Assembly (NCBI GenBank): GCA_029255685.2
Contig: CM055318.2
Span: 13,521,001-13,585,000 of the forward strand
From: Silene conica
Taxonomy: Eukaryota; Streptophyta; Magnoliopsida; Caryophyllales; Caryophyllaceae
Direction of reading: 5' to 3'
DNA length: 64,000 bases
The notes under the pieces are model-generated. The model saw nothing but the letters and a program-made list of their open reading frames with translations, ran no database searches and was not told the origin of the DNA. The translations under genes were made by a program, and so were the position numbers. The stretch's first letter is position 1, and every line of letters begins with the position of its first letter. Below, piece by piece: positions 45,773 to 56,698 of the stretch.

Positions 45773-45929
45773 GTCTTCCCTCCTTAAAATGAACTTCGTC
45801 CCGAAGTTCGTCATCTCAAGGTTAACCCACAGATCATTTAAACACGTTATAAACTAATTAAAGTACTTTTAAATACGAATTGTCACATTCTACCCTCCTA
45901 AAAAGAAGGTTACGTCCGCGTAACATACC
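45773..45929 (-). other. Element G 3' UTR with polypurine tract
   Basis: A short non-coding region lies between the pol stop and the LTR. It carries the AAGGAGGGAAGAC purine tract at its LTR end and the GAACTTCGGGACGAAGTTC inverted repeat just upstream (minus strand, near 45789-45807). Confidence 0.75.
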
Positions 45930-45986
45930 TCAAGTGAACAGCTCAAGATACTTTTCTCTCATCGAAACCTCTGTCTCCCAGGTAGC
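45930..45986 (-). pseudogene. Element G pol, C-terminal tail after F insertion
   Basis: The last codons of the G polyprotein follow the chromodomain's EEAT, beginning with a tryptophan and ending at TGA 45930-45932. They were separated from the rest by F. The TSD GTAGC at 45982-45986 is repeated at 55400-55404. Confidence 0.85.
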
Positions 45987-47273
45987 TGTTAGAAACTAGG
46001 TTCCTTATATTATACTCAAATCTAATATGAGTTTTGTTTCTTTAAGTTTAGTCATAAAACTTAAATGGATCTTATGCATGCAAGATGATATCATAAGATG
46101 AGATAGTCCTTACATTGGTTTTAGAAGGTTTATACTCAATAATCACCTATTATATGAGTCTTCAAACCACCGAAATACCCTTAAACGATCTAAGAAAAAT
46201 CGTCTCCAAAAGATGCGTATCAAGGACCCGATCTCAAACTAATACTAATTTTGTTACTAGAAAATTAGTATAAGTATACTAGAAATAATAATAATAATAT
46301 TACTCTTAATATTATTAGTATGGAAATAATTATTTCCTTAGTAAAAACTATTTTAGCTAAGGAATTATTGAGAATGAGGTTTTTAGTGTGTTGGATGAAC
46401 AACCATCAACTAAAGACTTAGCAAAAACTTATATTGATATGAAGTGTGTGTTGGTGTATTTAAAGAGCAATTGTGAGCTCTCTCTTGCTCACTCTTGGCC
46501 GGCCAACATAAGCCAAGATGGCCTATGCATGCCTCTTGTGCTCTTACATAAAGCTCATAAGATGCCTTACACACTCTTACACTCTTACACATCCACTTAC
46601 ACACTCCATCACAATGCACACACACAACCTCAATTTATCCCATTGTACACGGCTGAAATGTGGTCTAATATGGACCCATTTTATCTTTGTCAATTGTGTT
46701 AATTTGTAGCATGTCACATATGTTCCATAACACATGACCCAATTTGTTAATTGTGCAATTTTAACTATTAAAATTCACAACTTACAAATTTATTACATTC
46801 AAATAATCGCACTAATTATTATTGTATAAAAATGTAATGTCATAATTTAATTACAACTCTTTGTAATTTTATGATCAACCGTGTTCATTCTCAATTTAAT
46901 CGTTTCCTAAACGAATAAATAAAACCGAGTAATAAAACAATTTTATTACTTTGACTTTAATTATTATTATAATCCCATTATAAAAATATTCGTCATATTA
47001 AAATTATTTCCAAAATTTCCAGTTATTAATTAATTTGTATCCAATACAATATTAATTAATTATTCCATTGAGACGGAATTCCCTAAAGATATGACCTTAA
47101 GGGATCAACTGATCACCACCATCATATGACGATAATGTCAAACTCTAGACAGTCAATCATTATCGATAAATGTTGATCAGTCGACTTTAAAAGAGTAACA
47201 CTCCCAGTTGTGTTTCATTCAAATGAGTTTTAATTACGTCAACACACTATTGTCGAGGACACTTCCTCCAACA
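45987..47273 (-). repeat. Element F left (3') LTR
   Basis: A 1287-bp LTR ending CTTCCTCCAACA. The adjoining ATCTCCCACTTGTCCGAG (47274-47291) is the polypurine tract on the minus strand. A TTTAAATAC TATA-like element on the minus strand lies near 46455-46463. Frames such as 46388-46702 are LTR sequence duplicated at 54514-54828, not genes. Confidence 0.93.
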
Positions 47274-47291
47274 ATCTCCCACTTGTCCGAG

Positions 47292-50200
47292 ACAAGTGTG
47301 TGTCACCAATTCTCTTGCCCTATTACTATCTCCCACTCAATGCATGGCGTCCTCTCAGGTCGTGCCGGCAATTGATTAAAATCTAAAGTGGTTTGTCTCG
47401 ATCTGGAGCTTATAACTACTGACCGGAATTATCTACCATAGATACCTTCCGAGCGTGGCCACGCATTTTTAGTTATTATTCTCCTCGAGTGGCCTAGAGA
47501 TATTTCTCAACCCTGACAAGGGGTGGACAATTCCCAATCGACTTATTCCTTCCGGCTGGCCACAGCCCATCATAACCCAAAATATGTCCTTATAAACCCC
47601 AGTTACGAAGGTGTTAGGACATAAATCAAAGTTAATCTGAAAACTATGCCACCTCAGAGAACAGTCATTAGTCCAAGAACTGACTCATGTGAAACACGAT
47701 AGATGCTCCCGCCACGACCAGGCTGTCTTTTAATAAGATTACGCCAGAGCTCTATCAGCGGTCATTAGCCCGACAAATGTATCTTAACATGTCTATGCCT
47801 AGGTGATCGATTAGTCATCCCGTATGACTCTATGGCAATTGAACTCGCCATCAATCGCATCACACATCCGGTTGCATTGAGATGTCACCTCACTTAAGCA
47901 ACTAGGGGCGTGGTCATGATAATTCAATTCACTTTAATGGGGTTCAATATGGTCTTACCATCCCATTTGAATTTTACTTGACCTTTCGTGAGTTATAAAT
48001 AACTCAAACAATTAGTGGATTACACCATCCAAGTGGTCAACCTTTGAACACCATTTAATTTACAATCAGCTTTAGGGTCTCTCGTTTACATCCCTTAAAA
48101 TTGTAATTATCTCCATTTTGAGTAAACCAGGTTTACCACGGTTCGTGCGATCGTTCACTTTGCGGATCATATCCACACATTGATCTTTCCTCTGAAAGAG
48201 ACAAGTCATTCTCATGACTAGCGAATAAGATTATGTGCATTGTGTAACTCCCAGCCACAGCAATGCCTTTACATAATTTATGAACTTACACATTTTGTAG
48301 AATCTTGTGATGACCATGTAGTTAAAATACAAGTCATTGAGATGCATAGTCAATGAATGTAAGCCGAAGATTATCACAAATCTTCGCTTGGTATCTTGGA
48401 ACTTGAGTCGTTGCAAACCTTTTACCATACGACTAAGTTATCTTCCAAAATCTTGAATTTGTCTTTCATCTTCATTGGAGAATACTTTGACAATTGATCA
48501 AGGTTTAATCATTGGTTTAACACTTGCTCAACAGGTTGTCCTGTAAGCGGCGCGCATCCACTTTACACGATTATACTAATGGCGGAAACATTAGTGTTTT
48601 AAACGTGCAAACAATAGTACTTAAGGTTCGATAAATTTCCATGATCCCATCATGGTTAAACTATCTTCATCTCCATGAAAAACCTTAATACTAACATCAA
48701 GATGTCTCTTATAATCTTAACTAAACATCCCATGTTTAATTAGATTTAATTCATATCAATATGTCATCTAGAACCAAAAACTCGTGTACCTTTCATGAGT
48801 ATCAATGCTTCATTCCAAACGAGCAATGAGTTGTTTAGATAACGTTTACTCCCACTAAACTCTTGTTCTTGCCTGATTCTGAAGATCCCGAAGTCATACC
48901 CATGACTCAATAGCTTCAAATCCTGGAGCGAGAACTCCCACTGAACTTTACATTTAACCGTAAATCATAAAGCTCCCACTCAATTCAATGTTCCTTAACA
49001 TTTAATGAATTGAAATGGTTGGGACTTCAACCATATGTGCTAATAGTCACATCCTTTTCAAATACCATTTTGAAAAGTGGTTATTGAGTTTACTGAATTC
49101 ATTCTCAATGAATTACCTTACTACTTTCAACAAAGTTACCCTTAACTTTGTAGACTGCAGACATCCACATGTCTGCTTATACTTCTCTCAACAAATCTCA
49201 TTTATCAGCACGTATATCTTATAAATTTCATGGTTCTTTGCATTGGCACATTTAGATCACCATCTAAATCCAAGAACCCTTTCTTGAGCCTTTACAAAGT
49301 CTTTTGAATAATTTTCTTCGAGTGTCCTCCCGTAGTTTCTATAAGAGTCTTTTCTTATGGTATATAATTTTGTGTGTGGGAACTTTCAGTTCCCCACATT
49401 TATCTTATCTTGTACTGTACGAGGACTCTATCATGGATCTTATCCATGTATAGAATTTTTCCTTACAAACTTCAAGAATTTATCTTTGAAGTATCCTCCA
49501 GGGCCGGGGCCGTTGGTATATAAGGCGTAGATTTTTACCAAACCGTAGATCTTATCTACAACCTTTGGGCTTATCCACAACTTTTGGGATGATAAGGCGT
49601 AGAATCTTATCCACAGCCTAATCTACCTTTTACAACCATAAGGTGTAGATTGCTCTTGGGATATAAGGCGTAGATTTTTACCAAACCGTAGATCTTATCT
49701 ACAACCTTTGGGCTTATCCACAACTTTTGGGATGATAAGGCGTAGAATCTTATCTACAGCCTAATCTACCTTTTACAACCATAAGGTGTAGATTGCTCTT
49801 GGGATATAAGGCGTAGATTTTTACCAAACCGTAGATCTTATCTACAACCTTTGGGCTTATCCACAACTTTTGGGATGATAAGGCGTAGAATCTTATCTAC
49901 AGCCTAATCTACCTTTTACAACCATAAGGTGTAGATTGCTCTTAAATCGTAGATCCCATCCACAACTTAATCTTCCTTCTTATCTTTCACATAACCAAAA
50001 CACAATAAATCCTACTATTCACTAATAGATCATATCCATTGTGTTAATTCAAAATCACTTGCTATTTGTGGCATTTTAAATTTCTCCCACTCTATCTTTG
50101 TAATAATAATCTTATTTTATCACCAAAGATAGCTACTAAGGCCACAAGCAATGACTTTGATGTTGGTTTGTGTACCCTTATGATTTATTACAGAAAATAT

Positions 50201-50612
50201 TCTATTTAAGCTTAGATAGTTTTGGATGGTTGACAACTTTTCCTTTTAATTGAGTTCTAAACTTAATTTGATTTTGATTTGATTTGAATTGGGTATCCTA
50301 TACCAATTTGGCTTCAATGGTCTTACATTGAAATTTCATAATCAATTCTATTTTATGTTTAAGATTTGCAAGTGTATGTTAAACTAAACAAGAACATAAT
50401 TATAAACCGATAGTGACTCGGGTTGAAAACCAAGTCACTACATTATCCAAAATACAACATATTGTTCAAGGATTACCCCTTTCCTTGTCCAACAAGGAAA
50501 TAAAACATAGGTTTTAATTGTTCATACAACACTTGAAATATTAGCAAAATAAGCGGAAAAACAAAGCTCCTTGATCATCCCGAGTGGAGCTACTCTTAGT
50601 TCCCTTGATCCA
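47292..50612 (-). other. Element F 3' noncoding region
   Basis: 3.3 kb without pol similarity. 47290-47960 is the block shared with B and E, including GCCACGACCAGGC at 47711-47723. Many CTCCCACT strings occur. The 143-bp tandem array lies at 49519-49944. The rest is AT-rich, with no ORF bearing a domain. Confidence 0.7.
49519..49944. repeat. 143-bp tandem repeat, three units
   Basis: Units start at 49519, 49662 and 49805 and are nearly identical. Each contains several internal copies of a short AAGGCGTAGAT/AACCGTAGATCTTATC motif in alternating context, so the unit is itself built from ~35-bp subrepeats. Near-identity means recent expansion. The array is confined to F. Confidence 0.92.
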
Positions 50613-51621
50613 TCAAGCTTGTTTCTCTTTTCCCTTATCTTTGCTTTCATGCCCTAATTCAAGTAAGAAGAGCATTCACATCACAACTTGTATCATGATA
50701 CATTAGTTGAGATTAACATAAAATCGGGATAGTTATCGTACCAACTGGAAGAATCTTCCCAGCTTTGAGATCGCTGAGATACTTGGAACAGTTCCTCTTC
50801 CAATGTCCTTTGCCATTGCAGTAAAAGCATTTGGCCCCTTGATGAGGGCTCTTCTTGGATTTGGAGGTGCTTGCCTCAGAAGACACTTTCTTTGAACCTT
50901 TGGAAGGTTGCTTCCCCTTTGCCTTACCCTTCCTTTTGAACTTTCCTTTGCTCTTAACATTAATGTTGAGCACATCCTTAGGGGCACTAACATTTAGTCC
51001 CATATCCCTTTCAGCTTGCACGATCATATTGTGCAATTCATCGAGAGAGATGTCTTGGTTTCTCATGTTGAAATTCACCCGGAATTGTACATAAGTTTTC
51101 ACCTTAGACAAGGAGCGTAGGATTCTGTCAATCACTAGTTCTTTAGGAATGTCCACTTGATTCATCCTTAGGGTTTCTACATGCTCAATTAACTTGAGCA
51201 CATGTGGGCTAGCCTTTTGCCCCTCCTTAAGGTTGAGATCAAAGAAAGCCGATGCCGCCTCGTATTGGACAATTCTCGAAGCCTTTGAGAACATTGTCAC
51301 AAGCCTGGAGTAGATCTCATAGGCCGTGCCAATCTTTATGGCACTCCTTTGGAGTTCCGGCTCCATTGAGAAGATCAAAACATTTTTGATTGCCGCAGAC
51401 TCCTTCTGATAAGTATCATAGGGTCGTCTTGCTGCGGCGGTGGCATTTTCTGCAGGTTCAGGAGGTGATTCTTCAATGAGGAATTCGGTCTTACCGTCTC
51501 CCTCTGCCGCTAACAACAGTTGGGCATCCCAATCGGCAAAGTTCGCCCCATTCTTTTCTAGCTTACAACGATCCATGAAGGAACGTAACCATGAATTGTT
51601 CGTAGTAGTGGAAGTAGTCAT
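50613..51621 (-). CDS. gag: Element F Gag, Copia-type, predicted two exons
   Basis: This intact Copia Gag starts at 51621. The UBN2/gag-polypeptide core begins NSWLRSFMDRCKLEKNGANF and includes RILRSLSKVKTYVQFRVNFN and a basic KGKFKRKGKAKGK stretch. The zinc knuckle is CFYCNGKGHWKRNC near 50832-50791. An unspliced frame stops at 50713 after 302 residues. I predict an intron from GT 50741-50740 to AG 50655-50654 (88 bp, pyrimidine-rich before the AG). Exon 2 at 50653-50613 stays in frame and encodes a tail containing KDKGKEK, giving about 306 residues. B has the matching tail with synonymous codon differences. There is no protease or pol, so particle maturation would need a helper such as an E-type element. 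Confidence 0.85.
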
Positions 51622-54098
51622 GATTGTTATTGATACGAGGACTACAAAATTTTAAACATATGAAGAAATTAAATGCTAATCGTTTTAATTTTATTTTAAC
51701 TTGTAAACATATTTACTAAGTTGATACATCTATAAAATGACCCCTATCCAATTTTATAAATGATTCCAAGACCCAAACCCATACTACCGAAATCGTGAAC
51801 CACTGGAACTCCGACCCAATGATATGGTTTGGTGGGTTAAAATGAACCGGTTCTACCCTAGAACTCTTGGTTGATGACAAATCATAATTTATACATCTTA
51901 GCCCGGAACACATTGACCACTGGTCCTCTACACTTCCGTTGAGTACAAACCAAATTTCAAATGCATCGGGATGTGATCCGCCCACTGGACTGAATCCATC
52001 CCATCGCCCCACTTATCCTACGTAATGGGGTTCGTACTGCCCACTGGACTAGCACCACCCCACGAAATAGAAGCTCATGGGTTCTACTATTTGGTAAGGC
52101 TAATTCTCAATTGTTTAGTTTAATATAGAGGTCTTGTCAATTTATTATCTATCTCCTTTAAGTGAATTAAATTGGTGAACTCGATAATTATAATTGACAC
52201 GGTCGTTTTTAACGATCTAAACTAATATGCATGTTTATGGCGATTTGGCTATGCATGCAAACATATTAAAATGCAAAAGTAAAAGCAATAAAGCAATAAA
52301 ATCCTAGTATGGCCTTCCTAGTAATAGTAAAAACTAATTAACTATTACAAATTCGGAAACCAACTCCATGGTCCCTTGAACTGCATCGGCACGCCATCCA
52401 AGAAAACACCGTCTTGTCGGAACTCCTTTCCGTATGGCACCGTCTTTTGGATCTCCGGAATTACAATAAAATAATACAACTATTCTATTGTAAAACTGAA
52501 AATTTAATTAAATTACAAACCCGTGATGCGAGATCACATAAATTACAACCGAATCAATATTCCCTTTCATTACGGGTAATATTGATTAAAACTAAGGCCA
52601 TACTAAGAAAAATTACATAATTCCAAATTATATAAATAACATTCAAAATATGACATTCATATTAAATAAAATGCAATAATAAAATATGTATGCACATGCT
52701 CAATTTTAATGCCAAATCGCCTTATGGGAGCAAATATCTCATATTTGTTTACGGTTTTTACGGATATGCGCGATTTTAACTATTAAAATCATTCAAAATT
52801 ACATAAATCTCATTTATGTCCAAGTTAATCATCCTAACTTACTTTAGGAATCAATGTTTAGTCTCTACTAATATTTGATCATGATCTAACTTGATTTTGC
52901 ATTATTGTTCATAAATTACTTGTATTTTCGGGAAAAATAAACAAAATATGGCCAAATGAGTCAATAAAATTCGAAATTTAAAATTCAAAAATTTTAAACT
53001 TCCTGGAAATTTTCTGAAAATTCAGAAATTAATAAATGGTCTTATGCAAATACTTATGGTTTATTTCTTAAATAAATCCTATAAAAGCCGTTTTTATGGT
53101 TAAAAATCCGATTTAAATTATAAAAACTTGAAATAAATTGCTATAAATTTTTAGTCATCCTAAAAAACATATTAGAATCTGAAAGTGACCAAAAATTACA
53201 GACCATACTCGAAAATTTTATTTTCGACTCATAAATTACGATTATTAGCTAATTAACTCATTAAAACTAATAATCATAAAAACAGAAACCTTTTTGATAT
53301 CTAACTTTTAGATCTGATGTTCCTATCATATAAGACATCTATGGGTAAAATTTCATGCCATAATATTAAGATTAACTATTTTTAACACAATAAGTCACTA
53401 TTTATCCGATTTTAACCATTAAAATCATAAATCATGCATCACTTGGGAATAAATTCCCAAAACTTACATACATACTGTAAATATTGCATGTGATATTGTG
53501 TAAAGTTTTTATGGCAAAATTCCAACTATAACTATTAAAGTCGAATTTAAGTCACTATTAATCCGATTTTTACTATAAAAATCATTAATCATGCAAAATA
53601 ATTCCAATAATTTCAAAAATTCATACAGGAACTTTATATATTGCATGTGACTTCTCATAAAATTTTTAAGGTTAAATTCGAAATATAACCATATATACCC
53701 ATTTTTGCTCATATTATGATTATTTATCTCATAAAATTCATAATCCATGCATATTAACTCCATTTCTTACGAAACATCATATACAATATATTAAATATGC
53801 ATGTGAGAACATATCAAAAAATCTCGGCCATAAACTATTTTTAGCTATTTTTCCCATTAATTGTTGTTTAAAACCGATTTAAACTACAAAATATACAAAT
53901 AAATATAAAAATGAACAATAAAAATCCATAAAATTATTTTTATGTTCTAAAACCACTTTAGAAACAGAAACTTTAACATGCAAAATTATTTTGTGATTTA
54001 TCATAATAAATACAAAATATTTCGAAAATTCGAAATATATATGTTAAACCGATTTTAACATAAATCATGAATCCGATCATGCATGCAACAACCGTAAT
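51622..54098 (-). other. Element F leader, AT-rich, non-coding
   Basis: About 2.5 kb between primer site and gag on the minus strand, partly alignable with the leader of B. Frames (51716-52012, 53509-53763) have no domain. I see no GC-palindrome modules here, unlike E's leader. Confidence 0.6.
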
Positions 54099-54110
54099 GC
54101 TCTGATACCA
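54099..54110 (-). other. Primer-binding site of F (initiator tRNA-Met)
   Basis: Minus strand TGGTATCAGAGC, two bases inside the 5' LTR. Confidence 0.93.
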
Positions 54111-54112
54111 AT

Positions 54113-55399
54113 TGTTTGAAACTAGGTTCCTTATATTATACTCAAATCTAATATGAGTTTTGTTTCTTTAAGTTTAGTCATAAAACTTAAATGGATCTTA
54201 TGCATGCAAGATGATATCATAAGATGAGATAGTCCTTACATTGGTTTTAGAAGGTTTATACTCAATAATCACCTATTATATGAGTCTTCAAACCACCGAA
54301 ATACCCTTAAACGATCTAAGAAAAATCGTCTCCAAAAGATGCGTATCAAGGACCCGATCTCAAACTAATACTAATTTTGTTACTAGAAAATTAGTATAAG
54401 TATACTAGAAATAATAATAATAATATTACTCTTAATATTATTAGTATGGAAATAATTATTTCCTTAGTAAAAACTATTTTAGCTAAGGAATTATTGAGAA
54501 TGAGGTTTTTAGTGTGTTGGATGAACAACCATCAACTAAAGACTTAGCAAAAACTTATATTGATATGAAGTGTGTGTTGGTGTATTTAAAGAGCAATTGT
54601 GAGCTCTCTCTTGCTCACTCTTGGCCCGCCAACATAAGCCAAGATGGCCTATGCATGCCTCTTGTGCTCTTACATAAAGCTCATAAGATGCCTTACACAC
54701 TCTTACACTCTTACACATCCACTTACACACTCCATCACAATGCACACACACAACCTCAATTTATCCCATTGTACACGGCTGAAATGTGGTCTAATATGGA
54801 CCCATTTTATCTTTGTCAATTGTGTTAATTTGTAACATGTCACATATGTTCCATAACACATGACCCAATTTGTTAATTGTGCAATTTTAACTATTAAAAT
54901 TCACAACTTACAAATTTATTACATTCAAATAATCGCACTAATTATTATTGTATAAAAATGTAATGTCATAATTTAATTACAACTCTTTGTAATTTTATGA
55001 TCAACCGTGTTTATTCTCAATTTAATCGTTTCCTAAACGAATAAATAAAACCGAGTAATAAAACAATTTTATTACTTTGACTTTAATTATTATTATAATC
55101 CCATTATAAAAATATTCGTCATATTAAAATTATTTCCAAAATTTCCAGTTATTAATTAATTTGTATCCAATACAATATTAATTAATTATTCCATTGAGAC
55201 GGAATTCCCTAAAGATATGACCTTAAGGGATCAACTGATCACCACCATCATATGACGATAATGTCAAACTCTAGACAGCCAATCATTATCGATAAATGTT
55301 GATCAGTCGACTTTAAAAGAGTAACACTCCCAGTTGTGTTTCATTCAAATGAGTTTTAATTACGTCAACACACTATTATCGAGGACACTTCCTCCAACA
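54113..55399 (-). repeat. Element F right (5') LTR
   Basis: 1287 bp, same length as its partner and about 99.5% identical. It is followed by TSD GTAGC at 55400-55404. The G pol frame reads from the chromodomain into this LTR and stops within it (the frame running to 55360). Confidence 0.94.
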
Positions 55400-56698
55400 G
55401 TAGCCTCCTCGACATTATGGTTGGTCCATAATACTTTGACTAGTACGGTTTCTCTATTCCTGGTTTTCCTCACCTTTTTGTCAAGGATCTCCTTGGGTCT
55501 CTCCTCGTAGGTCAACTGCTCATCAACCTCGATAATCTCGTGATCAAGGATATGCGAAGGGTCACTGATATATCTTCTCAATTGTGACACATGAAACACA
55601 TTATGCACCCTGGCTAAAGCTGGAGGTAGAGCAAATCGATAAGCTACCTCACCAACTCTCTCTAAGATCTCAAAAGGCCCAATGAACTTCTGGCTCAACT
55701 TACCCCTCTTGCCAAACCTCATTACTCCTCTCATAGGTGATACCTTCAGTAGAACCTTCTCTCCTGCCTCAAAAGTGATGTCACTTCTTTCAGATCGGCA
55801 TAACTTTTCTGTCTATCTTGGGCAGCCCTCATCTTCTGTCGAATCACGTGGACCTGTGCTATCATCTCCTGAATCATTTCAGGTCCCAAAGTCACCATAT
55901 CATCTCTATCATCCCAGCAAACTGGGCTCCTGCACTTCCTCCCATACAGTGCCTCGAAAGGAGCCATCCCAATGCTAGCATGATAGCTATTGTTGTAAGA
56001 AAACTCAATCAAGTCAAGTCTGTCCTCCTAAGATCCCCAAACTCAAGTACACACGCTCTCAACATATCCTCTAGTGTCTGAATAGTTCTATCTGTCTGTC
56101 CATCTGTCGCTGGATGAAACGCTGTACTCATCTTCAAGGTAGTTCCCATCAGTGACTGCAACTCTTGCCAAAATTTAGAGATAAACCTGGAATCACGATC
56201 AGAAACAATATCTTTAGGTACTCCATGAAGCTTCACCACATGCTTGATGTAGGCCTTTGCCAACTCAGCCTTACTCCAAGTTTCTTTCATCGGAATGAAG
56301 TGGGCTGACTTAGTCAGCCTGTCAACAATCACCCAAATCATGTCGTTTCCCTTTGAAGTCCTCGATAAGCGCACAATGAAATCCATGGAAATGCTTTCCC
56401 ACTTACATTCAGGTACATCCAGAGGTTGCAATTTCCCTTGCGGCCTCTTATGCTCCCCTTTGACCCTCTGACATACCAAGCAACGAGAGACAAACTCAGC
56501 TACCTCTTGCTTCATCTTTGGCCACCAAAAAGCTTTCTTTAGATCTTTGTACAACTTATCCCCTCCAGGATGAACGGAATAAGGTGTAGAATGAGCTTCA
56601 ACCATAATCTTTCCCTTTAGCTCCTCATCTTCAGGCACACACCATCTCCCATCGAACCTCAAACTATCATCTCTGTGAACCTCGAACTTAGAATATGG
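55400..56698 (-). pseudogene. Element G integrase and chromodomain (broken)
   Basis: From the N-terminus: HPGGDKLYKDL..CLVCQRVKGEH zinc domain (about 56575-56450), then the core with WVIVDRLTKSAHFIP and VSDRDSRFISKFW. Its third catalytic position reads DGQTDRTIQTLED, with aspartate where the family has glutamate. The C-terminal domain [16 protein letters not shown] leads to a chromodomain ([28 protein letters not shown]), the Tekay/Del hallmark used for targeting to heterochromatin. Lesions are a one-base loss at a C4 run (56035-56038), TAG at 56028-56030 in place of tryptophan, and a one-base loss at 55798-55800. Element F splits the chromodomain. Confidence 0.9.

Larger units (their letters stand above)
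45987..55399 (-). mobile_element. Element F: gag-only Copia-like LTR retrotransposon in G's chromodomain
   Basis: It is 9413 bp with LTRs of 1287 bp each (45987-47273 and 54113-55399), termini TGTTAG/TGTTTG..CCAACA and TSD GTAGC. Primer site for initiator tRNA-Met, intact gag on the minus strand, a 143-bp tandem repeat and no pol. The LTRs differ at about 6 sites by eye, so the copy is young. It is related to B throughout gag, leader and 3' block, but with a different LTR body, so they are sister families. Confidence 0.94.

Noticed and set aside
46388-46702. 104-codon ORF present twice (also 54514-54828)
   Set aside because: It is part of both LTRs of F, rich in short repeats such as TCTTACAC, with no domain.
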